Below, piece by piece: positions 1-10,529 of a stretch of 64,000 nucleotides of DNA. The notes under the pieces are model-generated. The model had not been told where the DNA came from. It made no database searches and saw only the letters and a list, made by a program, of their open reading frames with translations. The translations under genes were made by a program, and so were the position numbers. This DNA comes from Capronia americana (Eukaryota > Ascomycota > Eurotiomycetes > Chaetothyriales > Herpotrichiellaceae). Each line of letters begins with the position of its first letter. Positions within the stretch are counted from its first letter, which is position 1. The stretch is from contig JADWQD010000013.1 in NCBI GenBank assembly GCA_016110215.1, forward strand, positions 1 to 64,000, read 5' to 3'.

Positions 1-1061
1 ATTAATTAAAATTAAAGATTTTTTAATATTATAGTATCTTTATATTATATAATAAACTTAATAATAATTAATATAAGCTTAATTTATAAATATTATAGTT
101 TAAATCTTAAGTTTTAGTTTTTAAATCTTTAACTTTAAGCTTAAAATAACTTCTTTTATTTTATAACTTTTTAAGGACTAGCTTAATTTTTATAAAACTT
201 TTATTATATATATTATTTAATACTCTCTTTTTAATAATATTAAAATTTTTACTTTAAAAAATTTTAATCTAAAAGATATAAGATTAAATATTTTCTTTAC
301 TTTTAAAGTTTATTTTCTCTTTAAAGTTAACTTAATATTTTAATATTATAAAGAGATATTTTAAAACTTAAGACTATATACCCCTAAAATAAACTTTAAT
401 AGTTAATATTATTAAAAAAACTAGAAGATTATATAATAAGTACTAAGAGTAATATTAACTTAAATATCTCTTAAAACTTATTATATTAAAAATTATAGTT
501 TCTATTAATAGGTACTATTAAGTAGAGTAGTAGGATAAAGAAGTATTATTTTACTAATATATTATTATAAGTAACTATATATCTTTACCTTAGGTTAGTA
601 TTTATACTACTTTTTAGTAAGAGAAAACCTTAAAGTATAGACTTACTTTATATAGAATAATTTATAATATCTATAACTTAATATATCTTCTATAAAGATT
701 CTCTCTCACTAAGGACCTCGCCCTCTATATCGTCCCCTTAAGTTAAAAATAATTAATCTGATTATTGTAATAGTTAATACTACTAAGGTCGAGATACTAA
801 TAACCTGAATCCCCTCCTTTCTAGAAAAGGTATATTAGTTACACGCTGCGGCTGTTTAAAAAAGATATTAGTCCTGTTAGGAAGTTATAGAGACGGAGTT
901 CAGATATATTCAAGTCGAGACCCTTCCACCGAGGATGCTAATATCTTTCCTATATTCACCACTGCCATATTATTCATCGAGATATTAAGCTTAACCGTCT
1001 TCTTCCCACAGGCTTCGACCTCCTCAGTGAAGTTGTTGCTGACTTCGGCCACCCTAAAGCA
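1..1061. repeat. AT-rich, RIP-like relic block (to about 720), then short intergenic DNA
   Basis: The first 720 bases are almost entirely A and T, with TA steps dominating and CpG nearly absent, and no reading frame stays open. This composition is what repeat-induced point mutation (C to T and G to A on both strands) leaves of a duplicated element, or what an AT-isochore looks like. The element itself cannot be recognised. Base composition returns to normal within about 100 bases near 720, and the NmrA-like gene ends 340 bases further on. Nothing else was seen before 1062. Confidence 0.75.
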
Positions 1062-2111
1062 CTACAAAATCCTAGGAACATAGGAACGCCACGTTCGGCT
1101 GTCTTCCTCTGTGACTGTGCTGTTGGAAAAGCAGTCGGAGAAGCGGGATATTTCCATGGTGTTCGTCGATGCCAGCTGAAGAGGATGTGCCTTCAAGTAC
1201 TCTTCAAGCGTGGAGAGTTTGCCTCGGGCGTTCCCAGCAGCCCAAGCAACCAACTTTTCAGAGTCTGGGCCGAAATAGCCAAAATCCTGTTGGAAGTTGA
1301 ATCCTTCAACGAAGATATCCTCAACCCCGGGCGGGACCTCCGGTAGGCTCTTCTTAAAGTCCTCAAGCGAGATCTGCTTGTAGACAACGGTCTTTCCTGT
1401 GGCCCTGGACATGGCGTCTGCTATTTCCTCGAAGCTGTATAGCGCTGTGGCGGCGCAGAACGTCTTGCCTTCATACTGTTCGGGCTCGGCGAGTATGGCC
1501 CCAACGAACTTGCCTGTATCCCCGACAGCGTCAATCAAGGGCAACCGGATGTTGGGGGAGGTGTGGCGGGCTATAACCCAGGTGCCATCGGGAGCCTGTC
1601 GTGGAGCCAATCCAGGCTGGAAATGGAGGTTCTCCATGAAGGATCCCGGTGAGTAGAAGGCGCTCTTGATCGGAAGGTCTCGAATGTACTGCTCAGCTTT
1701 TGCCTTGGCGTCCCAAGGCGTCACCTTAGTGTACTTGCCGCCAGAGATCTCTATGACTGGTGGCTGAGTGCTGAAGATGATATACTCGGCACCTTTCTCG
1801 ACGGCGACGTCAGCAATCGTCTTGGCAGAGTTGTACTCAATTTCAAAGCCGTCAGGGCCAGCTGATGGTGTCGTCATGGAGAAGACTGTTTGCGCGCCGG
1901 TCAAAGCTGTTTCGAGGGATGGCCGGTTGAACATGTCGCCGTGGACCACTTCGACCTTCTCCCTGAGCTGCTGCGCCTTCTCCGAGTTGACATCACGGGT
2001 GATGGCGCGGAGCTTGTACTTTAGGGAGAGCTCTGGGTCCCTCAGTACATAATTAATGACTGAACTGCCTTGTTGGCCGGTAGCGCCAAAGACTGCCAGG
2101 ATTTTAGGCAT
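1062..2111 (-). CDS. NmrA-like family NAD(P)-binding protein
   Basis: Single-exon gene of 349 residues starting at a genuine ATG (2111). The N-terminus carries the Rossmann dinucleotide loop GATGQQGSSV (residues about 9-18), followed by an atypical SDR pattern with no Tyr-x3-Lys catalytic pair, typical of NmrA/HSCARG proteins that sense NAD(P) or act as isoflavone-reductase-like enzymes. The body matches the family throughout (FSTQPP, YSPGSFMEN, then the EEYLKAHP end of the fold near residue 310). About 35 residues after that point are extra and look unstructured. The family includes the nitrogen-repression regulator NmrA, but most paralogues have no assigned role, so a specific function is not claimed. 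It lies at the edge of the AT-rich relic block, a setting where accessory genes are common in fungi. Confidence 0.9.
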   Translation of the reverse strand: MPKILAVFGATGQQGSSVINYVLRDPELSLKYKLRAITRDVNSEKAQQLREKVEVVHGDMFNRPSLETALTGAQTVFSMTTPSAGPDGFEIEYNSAKTIADVAVEKGAEYIIFSTQPPVIEISGGKYTKVTPWDAKAKAEQYIRDLPIKSAFYSPGSFMENLHFQPGLAPRQAPDGTWVIARHTSPNIRLPLIDAVGDTGKFVGAILAEPEQYEGKTFCAATALYSFEEIADAMSRATGKTVVYKQISLEDFKKSLPEVPPGVEDIFVEGFNFQQDFGYFGPDSEKLVAWAAGNARGKLSTLEEYLKAHPLQLASTNTMEISRFSDCFSNSTVTEEDSRTWRSYVPRIL

Positions 2112-3158
2112 GTTTTAGGCTATTCTTCAAGTGAAATTCTCTGGATGTTAATTGTGTGAATATTGGTCCTTTCCTAGGAAATTCTTGAGTTTTGAGGATA
2201 GTTCTTAAGTACCCAAGAACCACATGAGGAGGTCGTCAGACCGCTACTCGAGCCGACCAAGACAAACGCCGACTCGTACGATCACTTCTGACGATTACGG
2301 ACATACCGGCGAACAAGCACGAAGGGTGTCGTCAGAATGTTACTCAAGACCTGTAACATAGAAGTCGAGTCAAAGGACAATTTCGAACGGACTCCGCTGT
2401 GGTACACAGGGTACGCAGCAGAGAAACGGTACGAAAGGGTCGCTAGGCTACTACAACCAGACGAGAATTAATAGAAAACGTTGATCAAAATAGAAGGTGG
2501 ACCACGCCTCGGCCGACTCACGGACGAACGTCATTGGTAACGTGGACTGTCGGTCAGTGAACCCGGATCACGATCACTCAGTAGTCCATGGGGTGGGACC
2601 CCGGTGTATCTCTCGATATTCTCGAGACTAGCAAATCGGCTCACACCCGGGACCACTGAGTGTTGTCTTCAATGAAGAGAGAGCATACCTAATCGGTCCG
2701 TGAAGTTTGTTTGCCACAATCACATGCTTCACCTAATATTAAGCCAGAAGGGCGATCCACGTAGCCTTCGACCACATACAGTCCAGAGCAACATTCGAAA
2801 CAGACGCGGAAATGGACATCCACTGCCGGAGCTTGGTGTACTTGTGTGGGCTTTGGGCCGATATGTGTCAAGTTCTTTCAAGTTCCGAGCTTCAGATTGG
2901 ATGTTGTCGCGAAACTAGTTGAGAAGCCGAGCATTTCTCTGGTAAAGTCCCGGGTATATTGAAATTCAGTCACTTTTCGAGAGCAAGTAACAAGGTCCTG
3001 CCCGCACATGCGCAAATTCTAGAAGAAGTGGCAAGAAGGCAACGGAAATCGCAACTCGAAGAGCAAATACCATTATCAATTTAGAAAGGCGTCCAAAGCT
3101 ACGTGAGATGGCTCGAAAGGCTGCTGGCCGGCTGTTTAGGCCAAGCGACCTGCGGAAT
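2112..3158. other. Intergenic, no gene seen
   Basis: About 1 kb between the start of the NmrA-like gene and the 3' end of the phosphate symporter. Short open frames on both strands show no family features and lack splice context. No repeat or structured RNA was recognised. Confidence 0.6.
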
Positions 3159-5216
3159 TTAAACAGTGTAGTCGTATCCCCATCGTGGAGCATTAATAAT
3201 GATGCCCATCAGACAGCCCGAGATGATACCAGTCAAGGGCAACTGGACGTACAGCTGTTAGCAATTCAAATATCTAGGAGCATGAGATTTTGGGGACATA
3301 CGGTAATAATCCAACCGCCGTAGATCCAGAGAACCATGCGCCAGTTGATAGTCCTCCAGGTTCCTGAACATAGACCAACACCGACGGTGGCTCCAGTGAT
3401 ACACTGTGTGGTGGAGACGGGAAGCTCTGAGAGCGTATTTGTCAGCTTGGGGGCAGCTGGAAGCAGAAGGAAACGGTGACTTACTCAGCCGGGTAGCCAT
3501 GATCACGGTGATGGCGGCGCCCAACTCCATCGCGAAGCCGCGGGAAGGAGAATGTAAGGTGATACGGTTACCTAAGTTGCGCATGATGTTGTAGCCATAA
3601 GTCCACAGACCAATGACGATGGCAGCACCGCCGAAAACCAAGATCCAGTAGGGCACAGGGACTTTAGTACCCAACTCGTTTGTGTTCCAGATGTGATAGA
3701 TTGTAGTGTAAGGTCCAATGGCATTGGAAACATCATTGGCTCCGTGGGTAAACGAGGCAGCTGAGGCAGTCAAGACCTGCAAGAACGAATACAGATATTC
3801 AGCCTTGTTGTCGTAGTGAGCGGCATGAGCGTGGATTGTTTCGATGTCGCCAGTCAAAATAGTAGCCTTCTTCTGTTGAGCAATGATATCTTGCTCCACA
3901 CCTCGGAAGAAGAGGCGCTTGAATTGCCAGAATAGAACAGGTGGAGAAAACGCACCCCCATCCGGGCGGGGGCCAATGATCTCGAATTTGTCCGGATTCT
4001 TTTCCACGACGTCTGGGTCCGCAGTTGGAGTGGCTTTCCCGTCGTCGCTCTCGGATCTGGCGCCGTTATCGTCGACACGGAGACGTTTCTCCGAGACGGG
4101 GGCCCGGTTCTCTTCGTCTTCAAGCTCCGCGTGAATTTGTGCTTCACGAGCTGCCTTCAGCTCGTCCATGGTCTTGTGGCCGCGGTAGTAATCCTTGATG
4201 ACCTGGAATCCCTCCGGTGGTGGCGTGGGCTCCGGACGTCGGAGAAGAAGAGGCCCCAAAGCGACGTGGTAGGATTTGAGTTCCCAGTCGTCCTTGAGCA
4301 AGATCCGGTAGAGCCAGGGACAGAAAAACACAGCGACCAAGAGGGCAACCGCAGCGCCAACCCCAATGATAATACCAATAGTCTCAGAGTCCGTAACGTT
4401 GATGCGCGCGGAACCACCCTTCCAGACGATCAGCACTAGAGGCCAGAGTCAGAACATTCAACATTGCGAGGCCACCGTCTACGAAACTTACTTGTGATGA
4501 GGGCTGACGTAACACCAAAGTAGATGGGGATGGAAATCAGCGCCTTCATGAGAGGGTTGCGACGAAGCATGACCACATATTTGGTGATGAGGAAGACGAT
4601 AGATGCGAAGCCTGCAGAGCAGAAAGGTGCGATGATCCAGGCCAGGAAGACCGAAACAACTCCAGAGTTGACATCTCCACCCCACCAGGTAATCTGACTC
4701 GCCCCAATAGTAGCAATGCCCATACCAATAACACCACCCATAATAGACTATTGGTTTCGTTAGCCACTTTCTCTAATACAATAACCAGATAGTGTGAGAG
4801 GGGACGCTTACATGAGTTGTTGAAACGGGCAAGCCGAGTTTGGTTGCAATCGTGAGGTAGACGGAAGAGCCGACGATAGCGCACATCATACCCAACATGA
4901 GCAAGGCAGGATTGCCTTCAAACAGTTCTGGGTCAACGATCTTGGTTCGGATGGTGTCTGCAACGCGGGCACCAACGGCGACGCTATATCATATGAGCTC
5001 TCTCATTTGAAGCGGGAAGGTGTTTCAAGATCAATCGTACCTGCCAGCAAACTCCATAACTGAGGCAATACCCATAGCTTGGAGGTAGGTAAGGGATCGG
5101 GACGACACCGAGGTTGCAAAGGAGTTAGCAACATCGTTCGCACCAATGTTCCACGCGTCAAGAAAAGCAAAGATAGTGCCCAGAGCAAAGATATAATCGA
5201 ACTGGTGGAGAGCCAT
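3159..5216 (-). CDS. pho-4: Na+/phosphate symporter, PHO-4/PHO89 (PiT) family
   Basis: Six exons read as 5216-5041, 4983-4812, 4747-4492, 4435-3485, 3456-3302 and 3242-3159, giving about 597 residues, the usual size for fungal PHO-4/PHO89. The PiT signature occurs twice: GANDVANSF in the N-terminal half (about residue 25) and HGANDVSNAIGP in the C-terminal half. Each half also has the LPVSTT motif; the first is split by intron 2 (PVSTTH then SIMGGVIG), the second follows intron 4 (ELPVSTTQC). A hydrophilic loop rich in Asp, Glu and Lys separates the halves, with about five membrane spans on each side. The family imports phosphate with Na+ at the plasma membrane and is induced by phosphate starvation through the bHLH factor NUC-1/PHO4. 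A perfect CACGTG box lies upstream (5698-5703) and a bHLH exon lies just beyond it. The last acceptor could instead be 12 bases earlier, adding four residues. Confidence 0.93.
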
Positions 5217-6017
5217 CTTGTTCTCAAGATTTCCTCCGTGTACAAAGTCGATTTGAGAGTATACGAGTTACTGGAAACCGGAAGGAGGGGGTGTTTGAGT
5301 CTTTTATTATCGAGCACAGGCGAAAGATCCGCAGAAGAAAGCATACTGTCATGGCCAGCAACCCTCGGAAGCGGGTCGACTACTCGTAGATTCGGTCCAG
5401 AAAACAGAAGTGGATTTGTCGCCGACGCCCTCCTTCGATAGCTCAGCACTAAGACGGCCGAGCCACGCTGGAAGGACAGACATATCTGCCAAGCAGCCTC
5501 GTGGTGCCCAATGCTGTTGAAATTCAGTGAACGTTGACCATCAGCGGATCCTGTGCTGGGACGGGAGGAAGCAGCCCATTTGGAAATATCCCGCCGCCAA
5601 GCCGCTGGGCAGGGTGGAGGGTGGGATGATGCTCTTGGCAAGAGCTTGGAATCTTGGCATCGCCTGTATGAGAGCTAATAACAAGTTCTAAATTCACCAC
5701 GTGCGTAAGTTGCAAATACCACATTGTTCATCTATCACTGTGCACGACGATTTAGCCTGCGGAGCGGAGCACCCATCGCTGAGAACTACTCTGTCGCCTC
5801 ATGGCGTGATGAAGAGTTACATGCTGTATTGTTTGGATTCTCGGTGTCAAGCGCTTAGTTATGCTGGATATGAAGGTTGCAGGAAGTTATTCGTAGTTGC
5901 CTGAAGCTCATGTCGATGACACCAGTGGCATGCTATCATGTGCTGTAGTTTTATTATGAGACAGAGGAATATGGCACGGAAACGGGCACAGCATGGTACA
6001 ATCGAGGAGGTATCCTG
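5217..6017. other. Promoter side of the phosphate symporter
   Basis: About 800 bases between the symporter start and the end of the bHLH exon. The only recognised element is the CACGTG box listed separately. Open frames here (for example the antisense-looking frame 5003-5641) are low-complexity Pro/Arg/Ser readings and overlap the first symporter exon, so they are not called. Confidence 0.6.
5698..5703. promoter_or_regulatory. CACGTG E-box, candidate PHO4/NUC-1 site
   Basis: Perfect six-base palindrome 482 bases upstream of the symporter ATG. CACGTG is the established high-affinity core for yeast Pho4 and Neurospora NUC-1. One six-base match can arise by chance in 800 bases, so the assignment rests on its position in front of a phosphate-carrier gene. 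Confidence 0.45.
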
Positions 6018-6254
6018 TCATTGTAGTCGCTTCAAAGCATTGATTTCTTCCTGTAGTTCCTTGATGTATCGAATGGCAATCTCCACGGTCTCGGCTTTGC
6101 AATGACGTTGGTCACTGAACGCGTTCGTGGTCGAGAGCTTTTGTGGAAGCAGCATGTTCAGTTCTTGCATTGCGAGCGCCAAACTATCCCTGCGGTTCTT
6201 TTCGGCTCTTTTGTGGTAGTTGCGCGTCGAATTCACTGCTGCCGTGAGATCCAC
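6018..6254 (-). CDS. bHLH domain exon, PHO4/NUC-1-like (partial, 5' part not found)
   Basis: The frame encodes a basic helix-loop-helix domain. The basic region YHKRAEKNRRDSL has the His, Glu and Arg positions that read CACGTG in PHO4-type factors. Helix 1 ends in LNMLLP, a loop of about 20 residues follows, and helix 2 is KAETVEIAIRYIKELQEEI. The stop (TGA at 6018) falls just after helix 2, as in NUC-1-like proteins, where bHLH is C-terminal. No ATG exists in this frame between the upstream stop (6290) and the domain, so this must be a 3' exon (a GGCAG acceptor near 6240 is possible) or a decayed fragment. A convincing upstream exon was not found on the minus strand between 6290 and 7300; a frame at 6984-7178 is the only weak candidate. 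Its position beside a phosphate symporter with a CACGTG box suggests a phosphate-starvation regulator, by inference. Confidence 0.55.
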   Translation of the reverse strand: MDLTAAVNSTRNYHKRAEKNRRDSLALAMQELNMLLPQKLSTTNAFSDQRHCKAETVEIAIRYIKELQEEINALKRLQ

Positions 6255-7614
6255 CAGGTAATAGAGACCAAGTTGAGATGCCCTTGTTTAATGTAATCAT
6301 AGTTCGATCTCAATGTCAGAGGGTGCGTCGGCGACTGTCCCAAGGATTCTGCTCGAACAAGTTAGAGATTATTTGTTTGGGTACAGGAAGCATTGTGCAC
6401 CTGGAGACAAACCCAATGCGGGCATTCTAAGTGTTGCTGTTTGAACGTTTTGTGGCTTGTCAGCCATTGGATCTTTTGGAAGTATTTCGGTCGCTACGAG
6501 TTGATGTTCGCTGTTCGATGGTATATTCGTGTCGACTGCGCTTCTGACCAGGACAGTCCGTGCCTCGCATTTTCAAGTATGTGCAGGAGACAGGTTGAGA
6601 TATTACAGTGAGCACAAACTACCAGGGGATCAAGCACCTTGAAATCAGCCACGCCGGCCACAGCCCTCACTCATAATCGATGATCTTTGCGGTGCAAGTC
6701 GGGCTGTGCCAAGGAAATCCAGGAGCGACTTCAGATCATTGCCACTCATTTAATAATGGCTAGACGCTGTCATATCGGGATGTCCTCTTTGGGGAAACCA
6801 TGCCTGGCACTCTGCTCTTGTGAATCTCCGAGAAGGATAGTTGCAGCAATAGTCTCATCCACGATGGTCAGGAAATGCCATGCAGTCCACTGGAGAAGTC
6901 TTCTTTCCTAAGGTTGCATCTTTTCTGGCGTAATATGAGTGCAAAATGGTTCCGCACTTCCTGCCAACGCTAACATTTACTGATCACAGCAGCGCAGGAC
7001 TTTGACCAACGATTAGCATCCCTAGGGTATAGGTCAAGATGTTCGAGCTCGGTTCTGAGAATATGCCAATGTCTCCGACGTCGCCTCCATCCGAGACACT
7101 TGGCATCCTTGGTAAGGCGACATTTCCTCGTAACCCCACCTTTTCTCGATGTCTGTTCAGGCCATCTACTGGAAGCAAGATACTTATACAATGAATCTTG
7201 ATGGATAAGGAACGTGGAAATCTGTCATACGGTCATTGGTGGAAGCGATCTAACCCTTAACGCTAGCTAAGGTATCTGAAGTTCTGGGCTTTTGCAAGGT
7301 CTTACACCGTACCCACAACCGTATCGAAGATCACTCTGTAAAGTCACGAGAAATCCACGCGAAAGACCTATGGATCATCACCAATGATAGTAACACTATC
7401 GCTTCACGACGGATCCCGGTTATGCGGAAAACGGATCTTCATCCTGGGGCGGCAGCGTGGCCGTCAAATACACCAATTGCGTCTGGTGGCCACTCAATTC
7501 AATCACTTGCCGTGCGCCGGTCCGTTACCTATCCACCGAATCCGGCACGGTGCAACATTCGCGAACTCGATCCATTCTATCTTCCCTAATGCCCGTTGTC
7601 GATTGACAAAATAA
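6255..7614. other. Intergenic, no clear gene
   Basis: About 1.35 kb upstream of the bHLH exon. It should hold the missing 5' part of that gene if the gene is intact, but no exon with family similarity was recognised. The frames at 6687-6911, 6984-7178 and 7384-7614 carry no motif. Confidence 0.5.
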
Positions 7615-7940
7615 TGGGATGCTTCGCCCGGTACTGCCTTTAGGCGTTACGAGGACGATCTACGTGTCGTGAGGGGGTTGGTGTTAATCCTAAGTGGCAT
7701 ATTGATCCTGTATATTGTCTAACTGAGAAATTAGCGGCACGATGATAGTCATCATACTGGCGGGGTTTATACCCGCTGGTAACTAGTATAATATACTCTT
7801 CCCGACGCTGGTGGCCATGACCGCCACAATAGGACTCTTACGCGCCCGAATAGCTTCTAAAGCCTCCTGCTGACGCCCCCGAAACTGAGCTTCCTCGTTC
7901 TACATCACCGTGCGTAATACCGGGAGCAAATCAACTCGCT
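7615..7940 (-). pseudogene. Degenerate RecQ-type (fungal DEAD-box) helicase fragment
   Basis: Read on the minus strand, this stretch translates in one frame, through several stop codons, to a recognisable helicase N-terminal region. Before motif I it reads LLPVLRTVM, then EEAQFRGRQQEALEAI. A Walker-A-like motif I follows as AVMATSVGKSILY, where TSVGKS stands for the usual TGxGKS. Then come TIIVPLISQ (motif Ia) and IVLVTP (motif II area). This set is characteristic of the multi-copy RecQ-like helicases found in fungal subtelomeres and repeats. In-frame TAG/TAA codons and surrounding TA-rich sequence fit RIP decay. The copy is not functional. Similar TA-rich sequence continues to about 8200, but no further motif could be read there. 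Confidence 0.75.
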
Positions 7941-8360
7941 ATATAGCCTGCCATCGTCGTTGTTATGTATACCGGATATTGGGCGCAACTCTGACGGATC
8001 CGAGTCCGTAATAGTAGGATAGAGAAATGCTATATTTATAGCTGGTAGGAATTGTCGGCGAAACCCCTCGCGTTAGGTAATAGTGTAGAATAGTACCTCT
8101 ATTAAATCTAACCTATATATTATCCTAGTAGTATAGGTACTATAACCTAACGCTAAATCGTAAGTATTATCCTAGCTTATCTAGTTCCAGAAGGTGAGGA
8201 ACACACCGTCACGTCGTAGTTCCCAGTAAACACAATGCTGCGCGGCAAGGCTGCGGTTGCAGGAGACGTCGAAGCATTCTTTGCTCTAGCCGGTGTTACT
8301 AACGTGCTGCTCGGAAACTAATGAGCCAACGCTGTCAGGACTCAGGAGTCCATAATATAC
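7941..8360. repeat. TA-rich decayed repeat sequence
   Basis: Continuation of the relic that holds the helicase fragment. 8020-8180 is dominated by TA steps with stops in all frames, consistent with RIP. It ends close to the stop codon of the acyl-CoA dehydrogenase, whose last residues may therefore derive from this sequence. Confidence 0.5.
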
Positions 8361-10424
8361 CTAGAGTTTAGGGCGCGATATATATCCATCTTGTGCCCGA
8401 TAGCCTCTCGCAGAACCTTCCGGTAGGTCGACGTCCCAGACTATTCGGCAGTCCCAGTTGATCCTGTCCCTATCACTAACAGCCGGCTCACGCTCCGACG
8501 CTTTGACAACGTTCGAAAGATGGAAATCGCCTATGTTTCCTTCACCTTCAAGGATCCAACGTCGCGCAATCTCCATTGCTATCGCATTCGCATCTCTTTC
8601 CGCGTCAAGTGCAAGCAACACACCCGCCACAAGCCACGCGAGAGTGAACATCAACTGCCGGCCCATGGCGAGAGCAGAGACCAAGTCATCACGCTTGCCG
8701 TCCAGGATCTTGAAATATTCGCTCCAAGCCTGGTCGAGCCTGCTTCTCAGCTCGGTATCTTCAACTCGTGAAGTGGCCTTCTCCATCCAAGCACCGAGAG
8801 CAGATAGATGTAGTCCGTTCTTGTTCACAAGATGTCTGACGACTTCACTGCTCAACACGTTGGTGGTACCCTCCCATGTCATGTTGGCTGCTGTATCACG
8901 CATGAGGCGTGAAATATTGAACTCTGGCTCGTCTGGCTCATCCATATATCCGACGCCGCCCATGGCCTCCTGGCACTCCTGCAGCGAAAGGGTACCGGTT
9001 TTGCAGATCACAGCCTTGGCCGTCGCGGTCAGGGTCCTCAAGATGATCTCTGTCTGCTCTCCTGGAGATGGCAGAGGCACATAGCCCTTTCGTTGAATGT
9101 CCTCGGCAGGGAACCCATTGTCAGTGAAACTCAGCAATGCAGTCGTGAAGAATGCGAGTTGGAGAGCGCCTCGATGCTTCACTTCCATGTTTGCAAGCAT
9201 TCGGAGGTGCATAGGAAACGTCCACAAAGGCTGATCGATCGTGGTTCGGACTTTGGCGAAGCTCTTCGCGATAGACATGCCTCGACGCCAGCAGGACAGG
9301 GCGGTGATAAAGTTGTGGGTTCTGGTGACATTCAGAAGAAGTGCGATGGTAGCGATTCCGCGGTCCAAGGGGCCAACAAGGTGCGCTCTCACGTTGTTGA
9401 GCTCTAATTCGGCGGTCGGAAGTTCCTTAGTGCCCATTTTGTTCTTAAGGCGATGAATGCGAACACCGTTTGTGACCTGCTGCCTTTTTCCGTCTACATT
9501 CACAGTCTTTCTGGTTGGCGCTACAAAGAGACTGAGCTGTCCGGATTCTGTTTTGGCCAGAATAAGAGCCATGTTGCAGTCGGTAGCTGAGGAAAAGAAT
9601 TTAAAACCGCACAGAAGGTAGTCTCCTTCTTCAATATTTCCGTAGCGTCCTGTCTTGTTAGGCAATGGAGAATACACGGCGACAGTCTCAGAGTTCTGCA
9701 CATCACTGCCACCTGGTCTCTCGGTCATCCACTGAGACGAGATCCAATTCCCTTCTCGAGCGATGAGTAGACGATAAAGCTCGTGAAATGGATGATCGGC
9801 CGGCACCGAGCTCAACTGCTTTGACACGAGCCGTGCAGCCCCGCTGGTCATTGAAACTGGGCATGAGTATACCGCGGACGAAGCAGAGAACGTATAGTTA
9901 CTACGCCGCTGTTAGTGATTGCCTTAACAGGGAGAGTACAAGGACAAGACTTACAATGCATGTTGGACGAGTCTTCGATACTCTTTGAATTCCTCTTCGT
10001 AGCCGAGCGCTATCACTCTGCCGCCCATCAGGCCGTGTCACCGAGATACTTGGGCGATTACTTACCCATTTCTCGACCCCCATTTTCCCAATTCCTTCCA
10101 CCCGTGACTGGTCACCAATCGATCATATGGGTAACGGGCACCCCACACATTACGGGTCTTGATGTATGGCTGCTGCGACTCAGCGTTTGATATCAGTTCA
10201 TTGATCCCTGGTGAGATAGCCTCTTCTGCAAATTCCGTGAGACGATAACTGACAACCTCGAGGACATCCGGTGGAAGGTACCATTCGAGAACCCGTTTAT
10301 ACGACTCGTCCGATGTGAAAGGATTCTCTAGAGCAGGCGGCGCTAAGATGAAGCCACTATCTACGGTGGAAGGTTTGAGAGGAGACATATTTTCAATGTT
10401 GACAGTGATGGGCCGACCCATCAT
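8361..10424 (-). CDS. Acyl-CoA dehydrogenase, AidB-like
   Basis: Three exons (10424-10066, 10017-9955, 9900-8361) give about 653 residues. The FAD-binding middle domain shows the strongly conserved MTERPGGSDVQ segment, and the C-terminal helical domain carries CQEAMGGVGYMDE and DTAANMTWEGTTNVLS, hallmarks of the AidB / long acyl-CoA dehydrogenase branch. Such enzymes oxidise acyl-CoA thioesters with FAD; AidB-like fungal members are usually predicted mitochondrial or peroxisomal, with unknown substrate. The first exon starts at two consecutive ATGs (10424 and 10421). The last 20 or so residues are unlike the family and run up to the decayed repeat, so the original C-terminus may have been lost. 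It is divergently transcribed from an acetoacetyl-CoA synthetase 337 bases away, suggesting joint control of a short-chain or branched acyl-CoA route. Confidence 0.9.
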
Positions 10425-10482
10425 TCTCAGAGTTGGAGGTTGCCCATATTAAATGCTCCCTTCGCAGCATCCCGAGGTGCCG

Positions 10483-10494
10483 AACGGCGCCGTT
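10483..10494. promoter_or_regulatory. 12-bp palindrome AACGGCGCCGTT
   Basis: Perfect dyad containing inverted CGG/CCG triplets two bases apart, midway in the shared promoter. A Zn2Cys6 dimer site is plausible; the neighbouring regulator at 13527-15564 is the obvious candidate, by inference. Confidence 0.4.
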
Positions 10495-10529
10495 AAACGC
10501 CTAGTGCGCGATCTGTTCTCGGCGTTTAA
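10493..10529. promoter_or_regulatory. Inverted repeat TTAAACGCC / GGCGTTTAA, 19-base spacer
   Basis: Perfect 9-base arms at 10493-10501 and 10521-10529. It overlaps the end of the 12-base palindrome, giving a composite dyad structure in the bidirectional promoter. No poly-T tract follows, so a terminator is unlikely. Confidence 0.4.

Noticed and set aside
2170..2660. CG-balanced stretch with many GA/AC runs between the NmrA-like gene and the symporter
   Set aside because: It looked structured at first, but no frame, repeat unit or foldable dyad could be established.
5003..5641. 212-codon minus-strand frame over the first symporter exon
   Set aside because: It runs across intron 1 and the promoter, with no family features; the competing frame has the GANDVANSF signature.
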